Shown here piece after piece: positions 33,901 to 41,359 of a DNA stretch of 64,000 bases. The position numbers and the translations under genes are program-made. The stretch comes from JBEKCB01 sp052139675 (GTDB lineage: Bacteria; Planctomycetota; Brocadiia; CAIUPP01): assembly GCA_052139675.1 (NCBI GenBank), contig JBKQWE010000035.1, positions 1 through 64,000 of the forward strand. The letters are read 5' to 3'. Below the pieces are notes generated by a model, which made no database searches, was not told the origin of the DNA, and saw nothing but the letters and a program-made list of their open reading frames with translations. Position 1 is the first letter of the stretch. Each line of letters starts with the position of its first letter.

Positions 33901-34821
33901 CGGACGAGCGAGGAAGTCGGAAGCGAGCGCGCGCGTCTTGGAGAACAGGTGAAAGAACTCTCGAACGCCCTGGAAGAAACCAAGGCGCACGTCCTGGTCG
34001 AAATGGACGAGCGCGCGGACGCCGAGCAGGAAAAACAACAGCTCGAGCAGGATGTCGAGCAGCTCAAACGAGCCGCCGAGGAATTGCGGACGCAGCGCGT
34101 GCACCTCATGGGGCGGCTGAAGGACAACAGCGACGGGCTCTCCAGAGTTCGCGAGCAACTCCAAGGGGAAGCCCTTGATCGGCAACGGGCTCATGAGGAG
34201 AACGAGAAGCTCCGCCAGGACCTGCGCGAGGCCCTGCGCCTGACGCAGGAGGTGAAGAAGAGCGCGGAGGAGTTTGAAGCGCGCGCGCAGGCGCACGCCG
34301 AGGAACTGAGGAAGGCCAACGAAGCGCTCCAACAGGAAACCGCCGAGTGCGTGCGAGCCCGGGAGGAAAACGATCAACTCCGGGCGCGGACGGCCGAGGC
34401 CAGGGCGGTCCTGGAGGAATTGACGGCGCGGTGCGACCAGTATAAGGGCTCGGCCGAACAACGCGCGGAAGAACTGCGACAGCAAGCCGCCCTGCAGCAG
34501 CAGGCTCAGGAGCAGAACAGGCAACTTCAGCAGAAACTCGCCCAGTCCATGCAGTCCGTCGAGACCTTCAGGACGGGGTTCGAGGCGCTCAAAGGCCTGG
34601 CGAAAGCGAGCGCCGACGAAACGGCCCGGGAGAACGAAGCCCTTCGCCTGAAGCTGGCCGAGTACGAGCGGCAGGAACAGTCGCTGAGCACGGTCCTCAG
34701 CGACCTCTCCGCGTCAGGGAATAAGTTCCTGGGCGCCCTCGAGAAGTTCAAAACGCACGGCCGGGAGCCGCTTCGCCCAGAGACCCCGCGCACAGAGTCG
34801 GACGCGGCGGGAAATGGCTGA
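30928..34821 (+). CDS. very long PAS-domain coiled-coil protein
   Basis: This 1297-residue protein starts with a PAS-like sensor domain (about residues 18-115: FQVLVENLAEPVVIMDRAGT, IRFMNPRAERM, then SWQGRPALQVSLRNVTPY). Almost the whole rest, about 1150 residues, is Gln/Glu/Ala/Arg-rich heptad sequence predicted to be a near-continuous coiled coil of the order of 150 nm. Only the last 60 or so residues depart from it. There is no kinase, TM segment or signal peptide. It may be a cytoskeletal or scaffold protein switched by its PAS domain. The start ATG at 30928 lacks a clear RBS; the ATG at 30853 lies inside the promoter -10 spacer. Confidence 0.85.
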   Translation: MDVKERLSDQPSQPLSEATADFQVLVENLAEPVVIMDRAGTIRFMNPRAERMLVLGLREQVEAYLGEPSHRLPDSQVRFHVDRFGEVVLRIHLSSVSWQGRPALQVSLRNVTPYVAAADRLSQEIEKLKGGNGGSQKSPERLEAQLQSLAAERDSVYAASSQRLAQETARFQKSLEEAQAQRDRLEAQLKELAAEKERTEQSLRAELAQLREAAPKAEPATEELVQARHSMDELATARRELEARTGHSPEEWASLRQLQAAAAEAESRLAAAQKQSAVEAEKSSAERSQAQEVAQSLRGQLAEAERATAESAERNRRLEEQVNQLAAERENAARQLQDVIAARGRSQDEIAQLQQQLDAGGLARKELSAACQALEERARRQADELLKSGAQLQAESARRAESVEAAAQLQAQVANGDKAQAENERLRQQVAETESAGKDLLAEQQRLTERAQQAEEESAKLKDQLRQQLEELQRLRDANSLMEQERAASGRAADELRSRSQTVEERAKEQAAELARAAEQLRAEVAQREKVTAEASQLREEAAASRRAREELEARLLQLQGPLAESARAQEQSKAELAKEAELRARAEAEVQQLRQENSAARRDSAELAAQRLQFQEEIKKLAAAQERANVQLQVEYTERKRAQEENEQLREHVAELGRASEYLRDQRSLLEAEVKRCGDEIAALKQQLREEAGGGDQAQAENARLRLDFQREQKEWEARTFQVESQLKELARAREEAKAELEKEVGQRTRAEAAARQLRQELTAAQQARAQLAAQQERFQAQRKELSLSQGNAKAELEREIAGRKQAEGEVARVRQERFVLQRAQEELELRHTQFQTQLENYARALDEARQGLQEQHSAREESEKQNEQLSQEIGQVNRALQESEAKRLELEAAAPARAAEMEQVAKQAGQEAAERERLQARQEGLELELAELKQADAKWQRQRAELEELVQLRSKAMEKTEQQLQAESAAREQAERENLALQQAVAEARRTSEEVGSERARLGEQVKELSNALEETKAHVLVEMDERADAEQEKQQLEQDVEQLKRAAEELRTQRVHLMGRLKDNSDGLSRVREQLQGEALDRQRAHEENEKLRQDLREALRLTQEVKKSAEEFEARAQAHAEELRKANEALQQETAECVRAREENDQLRARTAEARAVLEELTARCDQYKGSAEQRAEELRQQAALQQQAQEQNRQLQQKLAQSMQSVETFRTGFEALKGLAKASADETARENEALRLKLAEYERQEQSLSTVLSDLSASGNKFLGALEKFKTHGREPLRPETPRTESDAAGNG

Positions 34822-34911
34822 ATCCTGAACGCCGTCCGCGCGGAAAAAGTCAGGACACAGTGGCGCGGCCTGTTGCGCGGACTCACGTCCGGAGACGATT
34901 GGGACCCGCAA

Positions 34912-35025
34912 CTATTTCTTTTTGCACGTGCACTTCGTGGAAGGTTTCTTACAGCCTGAGCAAACTCCGTCCTTGATCGCCGCCCCGCATTTGCTGCACG
35001 GGGTACAACCGCATGTCTGGCACAT
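34912..35025 (-). CDS. 37-residue Cys-rich zinc-ribbon-like mini-protein
   Basis: This very short gene reads MCQTCGCTPCSKCGAAIKDG, then VCSGCKKPSTKCTCKKK. Nine of 37 residues are Cys, in CxxC and CxC pairs (positions 2, 5, 7, 10, 13, 22, 25, 32, 34), with a Lys-rich tail. That pattern fits a double zinc knuckle or metal-binding peptide, and similar mini-proteins beginning MCQTCGC occur widely in bacteria without known role. RBS AAGGGGG is 13 nt upstream of the ATG; an earlier ATG in another frame overlaps it. It lies alone between the coiled-coil gene and the GHMP-like gene. Confidence 0.75.
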   Translation of the reverse strand: MCQTCGCTPCSKCGAAIKDGVCSGCKKPSTKCTCKKK

Positions 35026-35102
35026 GATGGAACATCCCCCTTTCCTCTGCTCGCCGCCCCACTGTATCCTTCCTGACAGCTAAGCAACTGACGGGAGAAT
35101 TG

Positions 35103-36245
35103 TCAAGACTTTTTCGGCCCATTAAACCGGGGCGTGGGCACCATCTCCGCGCGCATCCCGGTCGCGACCGCGACGGGCACCGCGTCGCCGCCGGCTTGCT
35201 TCAGGGCGGAAATGATTTCCTTCTCCCGGCCGGGCGCGACCGAGATGAAACTGTTCGTCCCCAGCACGATCTTGCTGCCGAGCGAGCCGCCGCCTGTGGC
35301 GGCGGTGATCAATGCCTCGATCTCGGGAATGTTGTATCCCAGGTAATCCCGGAGCAACTCGTGCTGCTTGTCCATCATCTCGACCAACCGGTCGTCGTCA
35401 ATCCCGTACTCGCTCTCCAGCAACTCGAAAGCCTGCCGGCTGAGATCGCGCATCGCCAGGTGCGCGTACACGATGCCGGCGTCCGCCTCGGGCAGTTCCC
35501 GGAGGCGCGGGATCACCTCCTCGTCGGAGGCGTCGCGCAGGTTGAACCCTTCCTGCAGTTTCACGAATGCGCTCAGCGCCGAGAGCGTGCCGCGGACCGC
35601 CTGGGCATGCCGGTCCATGCTGTTCCCGCCCGGCCCGGCGCAGCAACTCAGCATGCCCGGCAGCGCGCGCTCAATCAGCGCCACCTTGGCGGGCTTGGCC
35701 GCCGGGAGCGCAGGGTCGTCCGGCGCCAGGAACAACATCCCGCCGAGGATGCAGGCGTACGTCTCCGGAATCCACCACGCAGTGCGCGGCTCGTCCCGAT
35801 AAGCCCGGCAGGCCGCCTGCGCCGTCTCATTGGCCGAGAGGTCGGCCAGTTTCTCATCCAGTGAGAGCAGCGCCACGGCCCACGCGGCGAGCAGCGCCGG
35901 GCTGTCCGGCAGCGCATCCGTCCAGGGCGCGCGGGAAATGACGTGAAAATCGAATCCGCCCTGGAGTTTTTCCTTCCGCGGCGGCGCCGCCCGAAATGCC
36001 TTCGAAAGCGCCGGCATCTCCGGGAAGGCTTCCGCCGCCTTGGCCGGCTCGAACGGCAACGGCTGGGGAATCCACGCCGCGCTCACCGTGAACCGGCCGT
36101 CGCCCCGAGGCGTCGTCGCGACGGCCGTGCGCAGGTCCAGCGCAAGCGTAATGGCCGGAAGGCCCAGGAAATACTGGAGGTCGCCGAACAGCCGGACCGG
36201 CCAGGGCACGGAGACGATGAGCGTCTTCCCCTTCTCGACGGTCAT
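35103..36245 (-). CDS. GHMP-kinase-like protein (galactokinase branch, degenerate motifs)
   Basis: This 380-residue protein can be aligned with GHMP sugar kinases. Motif 1 is VPWPVRLFGDLQYFLGLPAI, where kinases have APGRVNLxGEHxDYxGG. The ATP-binding motif 2 region is ALPDSPALLAAWAVALLSL, where active kinases have GLSSSAAL. GNSMDRHAQAVRG matches the usual GGxMDQ region, and the C-terminal GSLGSKIVLGTNSFISVAP matches motif 3. Because the Gly/Ser-rich phosphate loop is lost, it may not be an active kinase. Its start overlaps the upstream Minf_1886 stop by four bases (ATGA). Confidence 0.7.
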   Translation of the reverse strand: MTVEKGKTLIVSVPWPVRLFGDLQYFLGLPAITLALDLRTAVATTPRGDGRFTVSAAWIPQPLPFEPAKAAEAFPEMPALSKAFRAAPPRKEKLQGGFDFHVISRAPWTDALPDSPALLAAWAVALLSLDEKLADLSANETAQAACRAYRDEPRTAWWIPETYACILGGMLFLAPDDPALPAAKPAKVALIERALPGMLSCCAGPGGNSMDRHAQAVRGTLSALSAFVKLQEGFNLRDASDEEVIPRLRELPEADAGIVYAHLAMRDLSRQAFELLESEYGIDDDRLVEMMDKQHELLRDYLGYNIPEIEALITAATGGGSLGSKIVLGTNSFISVAPGREKEIISALKQAGGDAVPVAVATGMRAEMVPTPRFNGPKKS

Positions 36246-36682
36246 CGAGGCTCCGCCTTGACCGGCCCCTCGAACGCCGTGTCGAAATCGAAACCGCCCG
36301 CGAAATCCTCCCGCGCGTCGCTTTCGGTCTTCCCGAGCAGCCCATGTTCGACCAGGTTGAAGACGATCTCGCCGAAATCCTCCGTGCGCCGGACCCGCCA
36401 GCTCCGGAAAACGGTCGGCGCCAGCGGCCCGAACATTTGCGCGGCGTACTCGCGGATGCCGTTGAGGAGTTCCTGCCCGCTGACGTGCCGCTGCGCCGGC
36501 GTCAGATCGGGGTCATCACGCCGGAGCGCCCGCACCGTGTAATCCAGCGCCTCGTGGACGAACAGATATGCCGCCAGCTCGTAGCGCGGATCGCGGGGAA
36601 GGATCAGCTGCCGGATCGCGGTCTCCCAGTCCAGCGCCTGCGGTTTCGCTGCAGGACTCTGCGGAGCTTTTTCTTCAGCCAT
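36242..36682 (-). CDS. Minf_1886 / Planctomycetes-Verrucomicrobia conserved hypothetical protein
   Basis: This 146-residue protein has the signature LAAYLFVHEALDYTV, then RHVSGQELLNGIREYAAQMF, the RRTEDFGEIVFNLVEHGLLG block and the acidic DFAGGFDFDTAF end. This family is known as a conserved hypothetical of Planctomycetes and Verrucomicrobia; its function is not known. It is downstream of metG (18-nt gap) and overlaps the GHMP-like gene, so it is probably part of the PSP1-metG operon. It is one of the best lineage markers in the window. Confidence 0.88.
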   Translation of the reverse strand: MAEEKAPQSPAAKPQALDWETAIRQLILPRDPRYELAAYLFVHEALDYTVRALRRDDPDLTPAQRHVSGQELLNGIREYAAQMFGPLAPTVFRSWRVRRTEDFGEIVFNLVEHGLLGKTESDAREDFAGGFDFDTAFEGPVKAEPR

Positions 36683-36700
36683 CGGTTCGGCGTCCCAAGT

Positions 36701-38224
36701 TTACGTTTCTTTCTTCGGGAACAGCGGCTGCCCGCGGCGGATCTTCGCGCCCGGCTTCAGGCCGCCCCAGGCCAGCGCCTCGGCCAGCGTGCGGCTCTCC
36801 TCGGCGAGGCCCAACTGCTGCCGGATGGCCAGCGCCGAGGCGGGCATCGTCGGCTCGATCAGCAGCCCCAGGATGCGCGAGGCTTCCGCCAGGTGATAGA
36901 GCGTCGCGGCGAGCGCGGCTCGCTGGGCGGGGTCCTTCGCCTGCGACCAGGGCTTGCGCTCCTCGACGTACTGGTTCGCGCGGCGGACGAACTCCCAGAT
37001 GCGCTCCAGCGCGCGGCTGAACTGAAGCTCGGCCATGCACGCGTCCATGTCCTGGAACAGCGAGGCGGCGGCCTCGGCCAGCGCGCCGCGCGGCTCGGCG
37101 CCGGGGTCCGGCACGACGCCCTCGAAGTAGCGGTCCATCATCGAAAGCGTCCGGAAGACGAAATTGCCCAGGTCGCCGGCCAGCTCGGCATTGTAGCGCT
37201 GGAGCATGGCGGAATCGCGGAAATCGCCGTCCAAGCCGAACGGCAGCTCGCGGAGCAGGAAGTACCGCAGCGCGTCGGCGCCGTAAGCGTCAACGACCTC
37301 GCCGGGCGTGACAAAATTGTTCTTGCTCTTGCTCATCTTCTCGCCGTTGTGCGTCCACCAGCCGTGCGCGAAGACGCCCTTGGGCGGCTCCAGCCCGAGC
37401 GCCATGAGCATCGCCGGCCAGATCGCGGCGTGGAACCAGAGGATGTCTTTGCCGATCAGTTGCACGTCGGCGGGCCAGCGGCGGCGGAACGTTTCCTCGT
37501 CGGTCGAGTAGCCGATGGCGGAGACGTAGTTGATGAGCGCGTCAATCCAGACGTAGGCGCGGTGCGCCGGATCGAACGGCAGCGGCACGGCCCAGTCGAG
37601 CGTCGTCCGCGTGGCGCTCAGGTCGCGCAGCCCCGCGGCCACGCGCGTGCGCAGCTCATTCATGCGGCCGACCGGGCGCACGAAGTCCGACCGCTCCTCG
37701 TAGAGCTTGAGCAGCCGCTCCTGGTAACGGCTCAGCCGGAAGAAATAGGTGGCTTCGGCGTTCCATTCCGTCGGCCGCCCGCAGTCCGGGCACTTCGGCT
37801 GCTGCTCGTCGGACTCCTTCAGGAACGACTCGCACGAGACGCAATACCAGCCCTTGTATTCGCCCGGATACAGGTCGCCGGAATCGCGCCAGCGCTGAAA
37901 AATGAGCTGCACCACCTGCTCGTGCCGGGGCTCGGTCGTCCGGATGAAGTCGTCGTTGGAAATCTCCAGCCGCTTCCAGGCGTCGTGATACGCCGCGACG
38001 ACGCGGTCGGCCAGTTCGCGCGGCGGCAGCCCCTCGGCCTGCGCGGCGCGCTGCACCTTCTGGCCATGCTCGTCCGTGCCCGTCAGAAAACACACGTCGT
38101 AACCGCACTGCCGCTTGTAGCGCGCGAGCGCGTCCGCGGCGATGGTCGTGTAGGAGTTGCCGATGTGCGGCGAGTCGGTGACGTAGTAGATCGGCGTGGT
38201 GACGTAGAACCCGGGCTTACTCAT
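36701..38224 (-). CDS. metG: methionine--tRNA ligase
   Basis: MetG (507 aa) charges tRNA-Met. The HIGH-type motif is in TPIYYVTDSPHIGNSYTTI, the KMSKS motif in HNGEKMSKSKNN. A zinc knuckle is formed by CVSC and CPDC (about residues 127-146). It lacks the C-terminal tRNA-binding (OB-fold) domain found in the roughly 650-residue enzymes. The ATG at 38224 overlaps the end of the PSP1 gene by eight bases, and GAGGAG inside that gene serves as RBS, so the two are translationally coupled. Confidence 0.97.
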   Translation of the reverse strand: MSKPGFYVTTPIYYVTDSPHIGNSYTTIAADALARYKRQCGYDVCFLTGTDEHGQKVQRAAQAEGLPPRELADRVVAAYHDAWKRLEISNDDFIRTTEPRHEQVVQLIFQRWRDSGDLYPGEYKGWYCVSCESFLKESDEQQPKCPDCGRPTEWNAEATYFFRLSRYQERLLKLYEERSDFVRPVGRMNELRTRVAAGLRDLSATRTTLDWAVPLPFDPAHRAYVWIDALINYVSAIGYSTDEETFRRRWPADVQLIGKDILWFHAAIWPAMLMALGLEPPKGVFAHGWWTHNGEKMSKSKNNFVTPGEVVDAYGADALRYFLLRELPFGLDGDFRDSAMLQRYNAELAGDLGNFVFRTLSMMDRYFEGVVPDPGAEPRGALAEAAASLFQDMDACMAELQFSRALERIWEFVRRANQYVEERKPWSQAKDPAQRAALAATLYHLAEASRILGLLIEPTMPASALAIRQQLGLAEESRTLAEALAWGGLKPGAKIRRGQPLFPKKET

Positions 38225-39086
38225 CCGGCAGCCGCTCCTCGAACTCATCGGCCTGGGCTTTCGCGGCGGCTTCGCGCGGGCAGACGGTCTTGATCTGCGC
38301 CAGCGGCACGGTCACCTGCCGCTTGTCGGCGGCCAGCGCGACGGTGACGAGTTTCTTCTCGGCGTCCTGCGCGACCACCTCGCCTTCGCCTTCCGGCGTC
38401 GCCACGAGCACGCCCACGCCGGGCAGCCCGCTCTTCATGTCCTCGTAAACGCTGTCCTCGAAGCGCAGGCAGCACATCAGCCGCCCGCAGCGGCCGGAGA
38501 TCTTCGCCGGGTCGAGCGTGGCCTTCTGGTTCTTGGCCATCTTCATCGTCACCGGCTCGAGGTTCTTGATGAACGTTTTGCAGCAGAGCTCGCGCCCGCA
38601 GTGCTCGTAATCGGCCAGCAGGCGCGCCTCGTCGCGCACGCCGATCTGGCGCATCTCGATGCGGGTGTGATATTCCTGCGCCAGGTCCTTCACCAGCTCG
38701 CGGAAATCCACGCGCCCCTCGGCCAGGAAGTAGAAGATGATCTTCGATCCGCCGAGCAGGTGCTCGACGCTGGCGAGCTTCATCGGCAGGTTGCGCTCCT
38801 GGATCTTCTTCTTGCAGAAGTCGAATTCCTTCGGCTGGTCCACGTCGCGCAGCGTCGCCAGCTTCTTCTGGTCGTCGGCGTTCAGCTTGCGGATGACCTC
38901 GCCGACGACGCCGCTCTGCGCGTCCTCGGCGGCATAGGGCTCGACCGGATTGAGGATATCGCCGAACTCGACGCCGCGTTCGGTGCGGATCACGCAGCGG
39001 TCGCCCATGCGCAGCCCGCTGAAATCGGCGCGGAACGCGCCCACGTGGCTCATCGCGCCGAACCGTATTGTTGCCCGGTACTTCAT
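38217..39086 (-). CDS. PSP1 / YaaT-family protein
   Basis: This 289-residue protein carries the PSP1 C-terminal domain (about 60-200) with FDFCKKKIQERNLPMKLASV, the paired Cys motifs CGRELCCKTF and CGRLMCCLRF. In Bacillus, YaaT of this family works with RicA/RicF on RNase Y-dependent mRNA processing and binds iron-sulfur clusters; a neighbouring metG is common. The ATG at 39086 follows GGAGG. Upstream sequence in the same frame is made of the GACGATG heptads and is not coding. Confidence 0.93.
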   Translation of the reverse strand: MKYRATIRFGAMSHVGAFRADFSGLRMGDRCVIRTERGVEFGDILNPVEPYAAEDAQSGVVGEVIRKLNADDQKKLATLRDVDQPKEFDFCKKKIQERNLPMKLASVEHLLGGSKIIFYFLAEGRVDFRELVKDLAQEYHTRIEMRQIGVRDEARLLADYEHCGRELCCKTFIKNLEPVTMKMAKNQKATLDPAKISGRCGRLMCCLRFEDSVYEDMKSGLPGVGVLVATPEGEGEVVAQDAEKKLVTVALAADKRQVTVPLAQIKTVCPREAAAKAQADEFEERLPDE

Positions 39087-39103
39087 CGAGAAAACCTCCG
39101 CCG

Positions 39104-39206
39104 AATGGACGGCGTACGGCAGACGATGGACGTTAGACGATGGACGATGGACCCTGGATGACGGACCACGATCTGTCGTCCATCGTCCCCGGTCCATCGT
39201 CCATTG
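39104..39206. repeat. heptad-register inverted repeat (GACGATG / ATCGTCC words)
   Basis: The left part (39120-39165) reads in 7-nt steps AGACGAT, GGACGTT, AGACGAT, GGACGAT, GGACCCT, GGATGAC. The right part (39175-39206) reads GTCGTCC, ATCGTCC, CCGGTCC, ATCGTCC, ATTGGGA. The two arms are inverted and keep register although single words drift. It lies in the 209-nt gap upstream of the PSP1-metG operon. Confidence 0.8.
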
Positions 39207-39295
39207 GGAAAAGGCCGGATTCCCTAAGCTCGATGATATCAGCGGCGCGGGAGACTGTCAACAAACGGAGGGATGAAGGCGGCTGGCCCGCGCTT

Positions 39296-40123
39296 CTACT
39301 TGACCTCCTGAACCGCCCTGGCGTTCACGCCGTCCCAGAGGTAAGCGTCCGTGTCGGGGTCCCATTGGACGCCGCCGGTGGAGTTCGGGCAGAAAATGTT
39401 GTCGTTCGGATCCGCGCTTGAATAGACCGTAGCCTGCCACTTCACATGGCCGTCGAAATACATCACGTTCTGGCCGTCCGAGTGGTTCGGTTTTCGAGGC
39501 TTCCGAGTCCAGCCTTCGGATGGGTAAGGCGGCGTCTTGCCTGTTGCGTCGAGCCATGTCTGCCCGTCCGCGTCGCAGGCGATGGCTTGGTCCGGCCTTA
39601 TTTCTCGCCAGTACGTGAGTTCGTCGTAGAAGTAGCTGCACTTGAAACTACCCGACACCTCCGCGCCCGTGAACGCGGCAGGGTCACGGTTATCCATGAT
39701 CCGGCCGCTCTGGTTCGGGTCCGGCTCAAACCCGAAGCACGTGTGCTCGGCTCCATTGTAGAACCGGCGAGCGATCTGCGGTTTGTCCTCGGTCGCCGGG
39801 CAAGAGAAGACCCTTATTTTGTCTATGTAAGCGGGATACAAGGCTGCCAGCGAGGGCATCGGTTGAAACGTGTTGTCGCTTCCCTGCCCGGTCTTGGGGA
39901 TGTTCGGGTTGCTCTGGCCTTCGATGCAGCCTTGCATGAACGCTGGAAAATAGTCACCGTTCGTTTCCTGGTAGGTAACGCAGGCAATGACGATCCGACT
40001 GAGGTTCGAATCGCACGAAATTCCCCGCGATTCCTGTCCATTTTTCAGCCACCACAGCAGCAGAAGGAGGGAAAACAGAACAACTGCGCCGATCGCAACC
40101 AGGAGTTCCCACACGTTTCGCAT
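39296..40123 (-). CDS. H-X9-DG (DUF1559-like) membrane-anchored protein
   Basis: This 275-residue protein has one N-terminal TM helix (about residues 6-25, LLVAIGAVVLFSLLLLLWWL), a pseudopilin-like extracytoplasmic domain starting ISCDSNLSRIVIACVTYQET, and the C-terminal motif HSDGQNVMYFDG (H-X9-DG) with FDGHVKWQ. That motif defines the 'prepilin-type processing-associated' families of Planctomycetes, Verrucomicrobia, Lentisphaerae and relatives. The usual type IV prepilin leader (basic start, GFTLIE) is absent, so it is anchored rather than cleaved by prepilin peptidase. Role unknown. GAGG lies 8 nt upstream of the ATG. Confidence 0.85.
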   Translation of the reverse strand: MRNVWELLVAIGAVVLFSLLLLLWWLKNGQESRGISCDSNLSRIVIACVTYQETNGDYFPAFMQGCIEGQSNPNIPKTGQGSDNTFQPMPSLAALYPAYIDKIRVFSCPATEDKPQIARRFYNGAEHTCFGFEPDPNQSGRIMDNRDPAAFTGAEVSGSFKCSYFYDELTYWREIRPDQAIACDADGQTWLDATGKTPPYPSEGWTRKPRKPNHSDGQNVMYFDGHVKWQATVYSSADPNDNIFCPNSTGGVQWDPDTDAYLWDGVNARAVQEVK

Positions 40124-40184
40124 GGCACGCGCCTCTTTCTCATGCCACCCGCGAAATCAGCGCACCGCCGAGCGGCGAACCGGT

Positions 40185-40221
40185 CGGTCCATCGTCGGTC
40201 ATCCAACGTCCATCGTCGTCG
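40185..40221. repeat. single-arm heptad repeat (ATCGTCC-type words)
   Basis: Consecutive heptamers TCGGTCC, ATCGTCG, GTCATCC, AACGTCC, ATCGTCG in strict 7-nt register. No facing arm was seen within the gap. It ends 6 nt before the ferredoxin stop codon. Confidence 0.65.
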
Positions 40222-40226
40222 TCACC

Positions 40227-40430
40227 CTACTCATCCACCTCAATCGCCGCATCTGGGCACATCGCGGCGCAGAAGGTGCAGCCGGTGCAGGCGATCTCCT
40301 CGTGGACTTCGGCGATGCGGACTCCGCGGCGGTTGACGGCGTCGGACATGTAGAGGATTCTCTTCGGGCAGACCGGCACGCACAGGCCGCAGCCTTTGCA
40401 GTATTTCTGGTGGACGCGGACTTTAGGCAT
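40227..40430 (-). CDS. 2x[4Fe-4S] ferredoxin
   Basis: This 67-residue ferredoxin has two complete cluster motifs, CKGCGLCVPVCP and CTGCTFCAAMCP. It resembles the small delta subunit (KorD/VorD type) of 2-oxoacid:ferredoxin oxidoreductases, but no alpha or beta subunit follows, so it is an orphan electron carrier or belongs to a complex elsewhere. Its ATG overlaps the end of nadK by eight bases, implying coupled translation with the NAD kinase. Confidence 0.93.
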   Translation of the reverse strand: MPKVRVHQKYCKGCGLCVPVCPKRILYMSDAVNRRGVRIAEVHEEIACTGCTFCAAMCPDAAIEVDE

Positions 40431-41322
40431 GGTGGATCGAGCCTTCCCAAGAGAGCTTGGCCCGGAGCGTCTGGTAAAAACTCCGGTTGGAGACTTTCAG
40501 CAGCCGCACCGGCCACGGGTTGCGGCGGATCCGGACGCGGTCGCCGTTCTGGAGCGGCACGAGCACCTGGCCGTCGGCGGTCATGGCGAACGAGACGCCG
40601 CTCGACCAGGTCTCGACCTCGATCCGCGCGCCGGCATCCACCACCAGCGGCCGGTTGCTCAGCGAGTGCGGACAGATGGCGGAGATGACCATCGCCGAGA
40701 CGTCCGGCGGGATGATCGGGCCGCCGGAGGCGAGCGAGTGCGCCGTCGAACCGGTCGGCGTCGAGACGATCAGCCCGTCGGCCACCAGCGTGGTGACCTG
40801 CTCGCCATTGATGAAGAGCCGCATCTCGATGATGCGCGAGAACGCCTCGCGCGAGATGACCACGTCGTTCAGCGCAACGCACTGCCGAATTCTCCGGAAG
40901 CCGCGCCGCGCGACTTTGCTCGGGGCGCCCTGGGCGCGGCCGAACGGGCGCTCATTCGGACGCAGGACTTCCGCCTGGATCATCATGTGCTCGACCGGCT
41001 CGGGGATCTTTTTCATCAGCGCGTCGAGCGTGGCGCCGAGTTCGTCCGGGTTGATCTCCGCCAGGAACCCCAGCTTGCCCATGTTCACACCGAGCAGCGG
41101 GATGCCCGCGCGCGCGAGGCGCCGCGCCGCGGCGAGGATCGCCCCGTCGCCGCCGAGCACCAGCGCGAAGTCGGCCCGAACGCGCTCGTGCTCGACCCGC
41201 TCGAACAGGTCGCGCCGGCTGATCCGCGCGCGGCCGCGCAATTGCGCCTCCGCCGACGCCATCGCCTCGCGCGCCCTCGGCTTGTTCAAGTCCGCCATAA
41301 TCAATACTTTAGGCAGTTTCAC
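40423..41322 (-). CDS. nadK: NAD kinase with in-frame insertion
   Basis: NadK (299 aa) phosphorylates NAD to NADP. The GGDG motif (residues 57-60), GVNMGKLGFLAEI, LNDVVISR and DGLIVSTPTGSTAHSLASGGP are all present. Between the usual beta-strand MIQAEVL and LNDVVISR this protein has about 15-20 more residues than typical family members (about 125-147, Arg/Gly-rich). The DNA there resembles the CTGAG...TCGAAC repeat family. The start is a GTG at 41322 with a weak RBS. It is followed by the overlapping ferredoxin gene. Confidence 0.95.
   Translation of the reverse strand: MKLPKVLIMADLNKPRAREAMASAEAQLRGRARISRRDLFERVEHERVRADFALVLGGDGAILAAARRLARAGIPLLGVNMGKLGFLAEINPDELGATLDALMKKIPEPVEHMMIQAEVLRPNERPFGRAQGAPSKVARRGFRRIRQCVALNDVVISREAFSRIIEMRLFINGEQVTTLVADGLIVSTPTGSTAHSLASGGPIIPPDVSAMVISAICPHSLSNRPLVVDAGARIEVETWSSGVSFAMTADGQVLVPLQNGDRVRIRRNPWPVRLLKVSNRSFYQTLRAKLSWEGSIHHA
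40882..40950. repeat. candidate degraded palindromic element inside nadK
   Basis: Read on the nadK strand, this segment contains TTCGGC, GCCCAGGGC and GAGCAAAGTCG in order. The element at 57312-57393 has TTCGAC, GCTCATGGC and GAGCAGAGTCG in order with nearly the same spacing. The segment length is a multiple of three and keeps the frame. Confidence 0.4.
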
Positions 41323-41359
41323 CGGCTCGTCATCCCGTAAAACCGGGCGCGCCGCGCCG

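Noticed and set aside
39104..40221. The ATCGTCC arrays as a CRISPR array or minisatellite
   Set aside because: No spacers of constant length and no repeat longer than about 7 nt; no cas genes. The inverted layout is not that of a CRISPR array.
40227..40430. Ferredoxin gene as the start of a 2-oxoacid oxidoreductase operon
   Set aside because: No alpha, beta or gamma subunit genes are next to it; it overlaps nadK and is followed by an unrelated gene.
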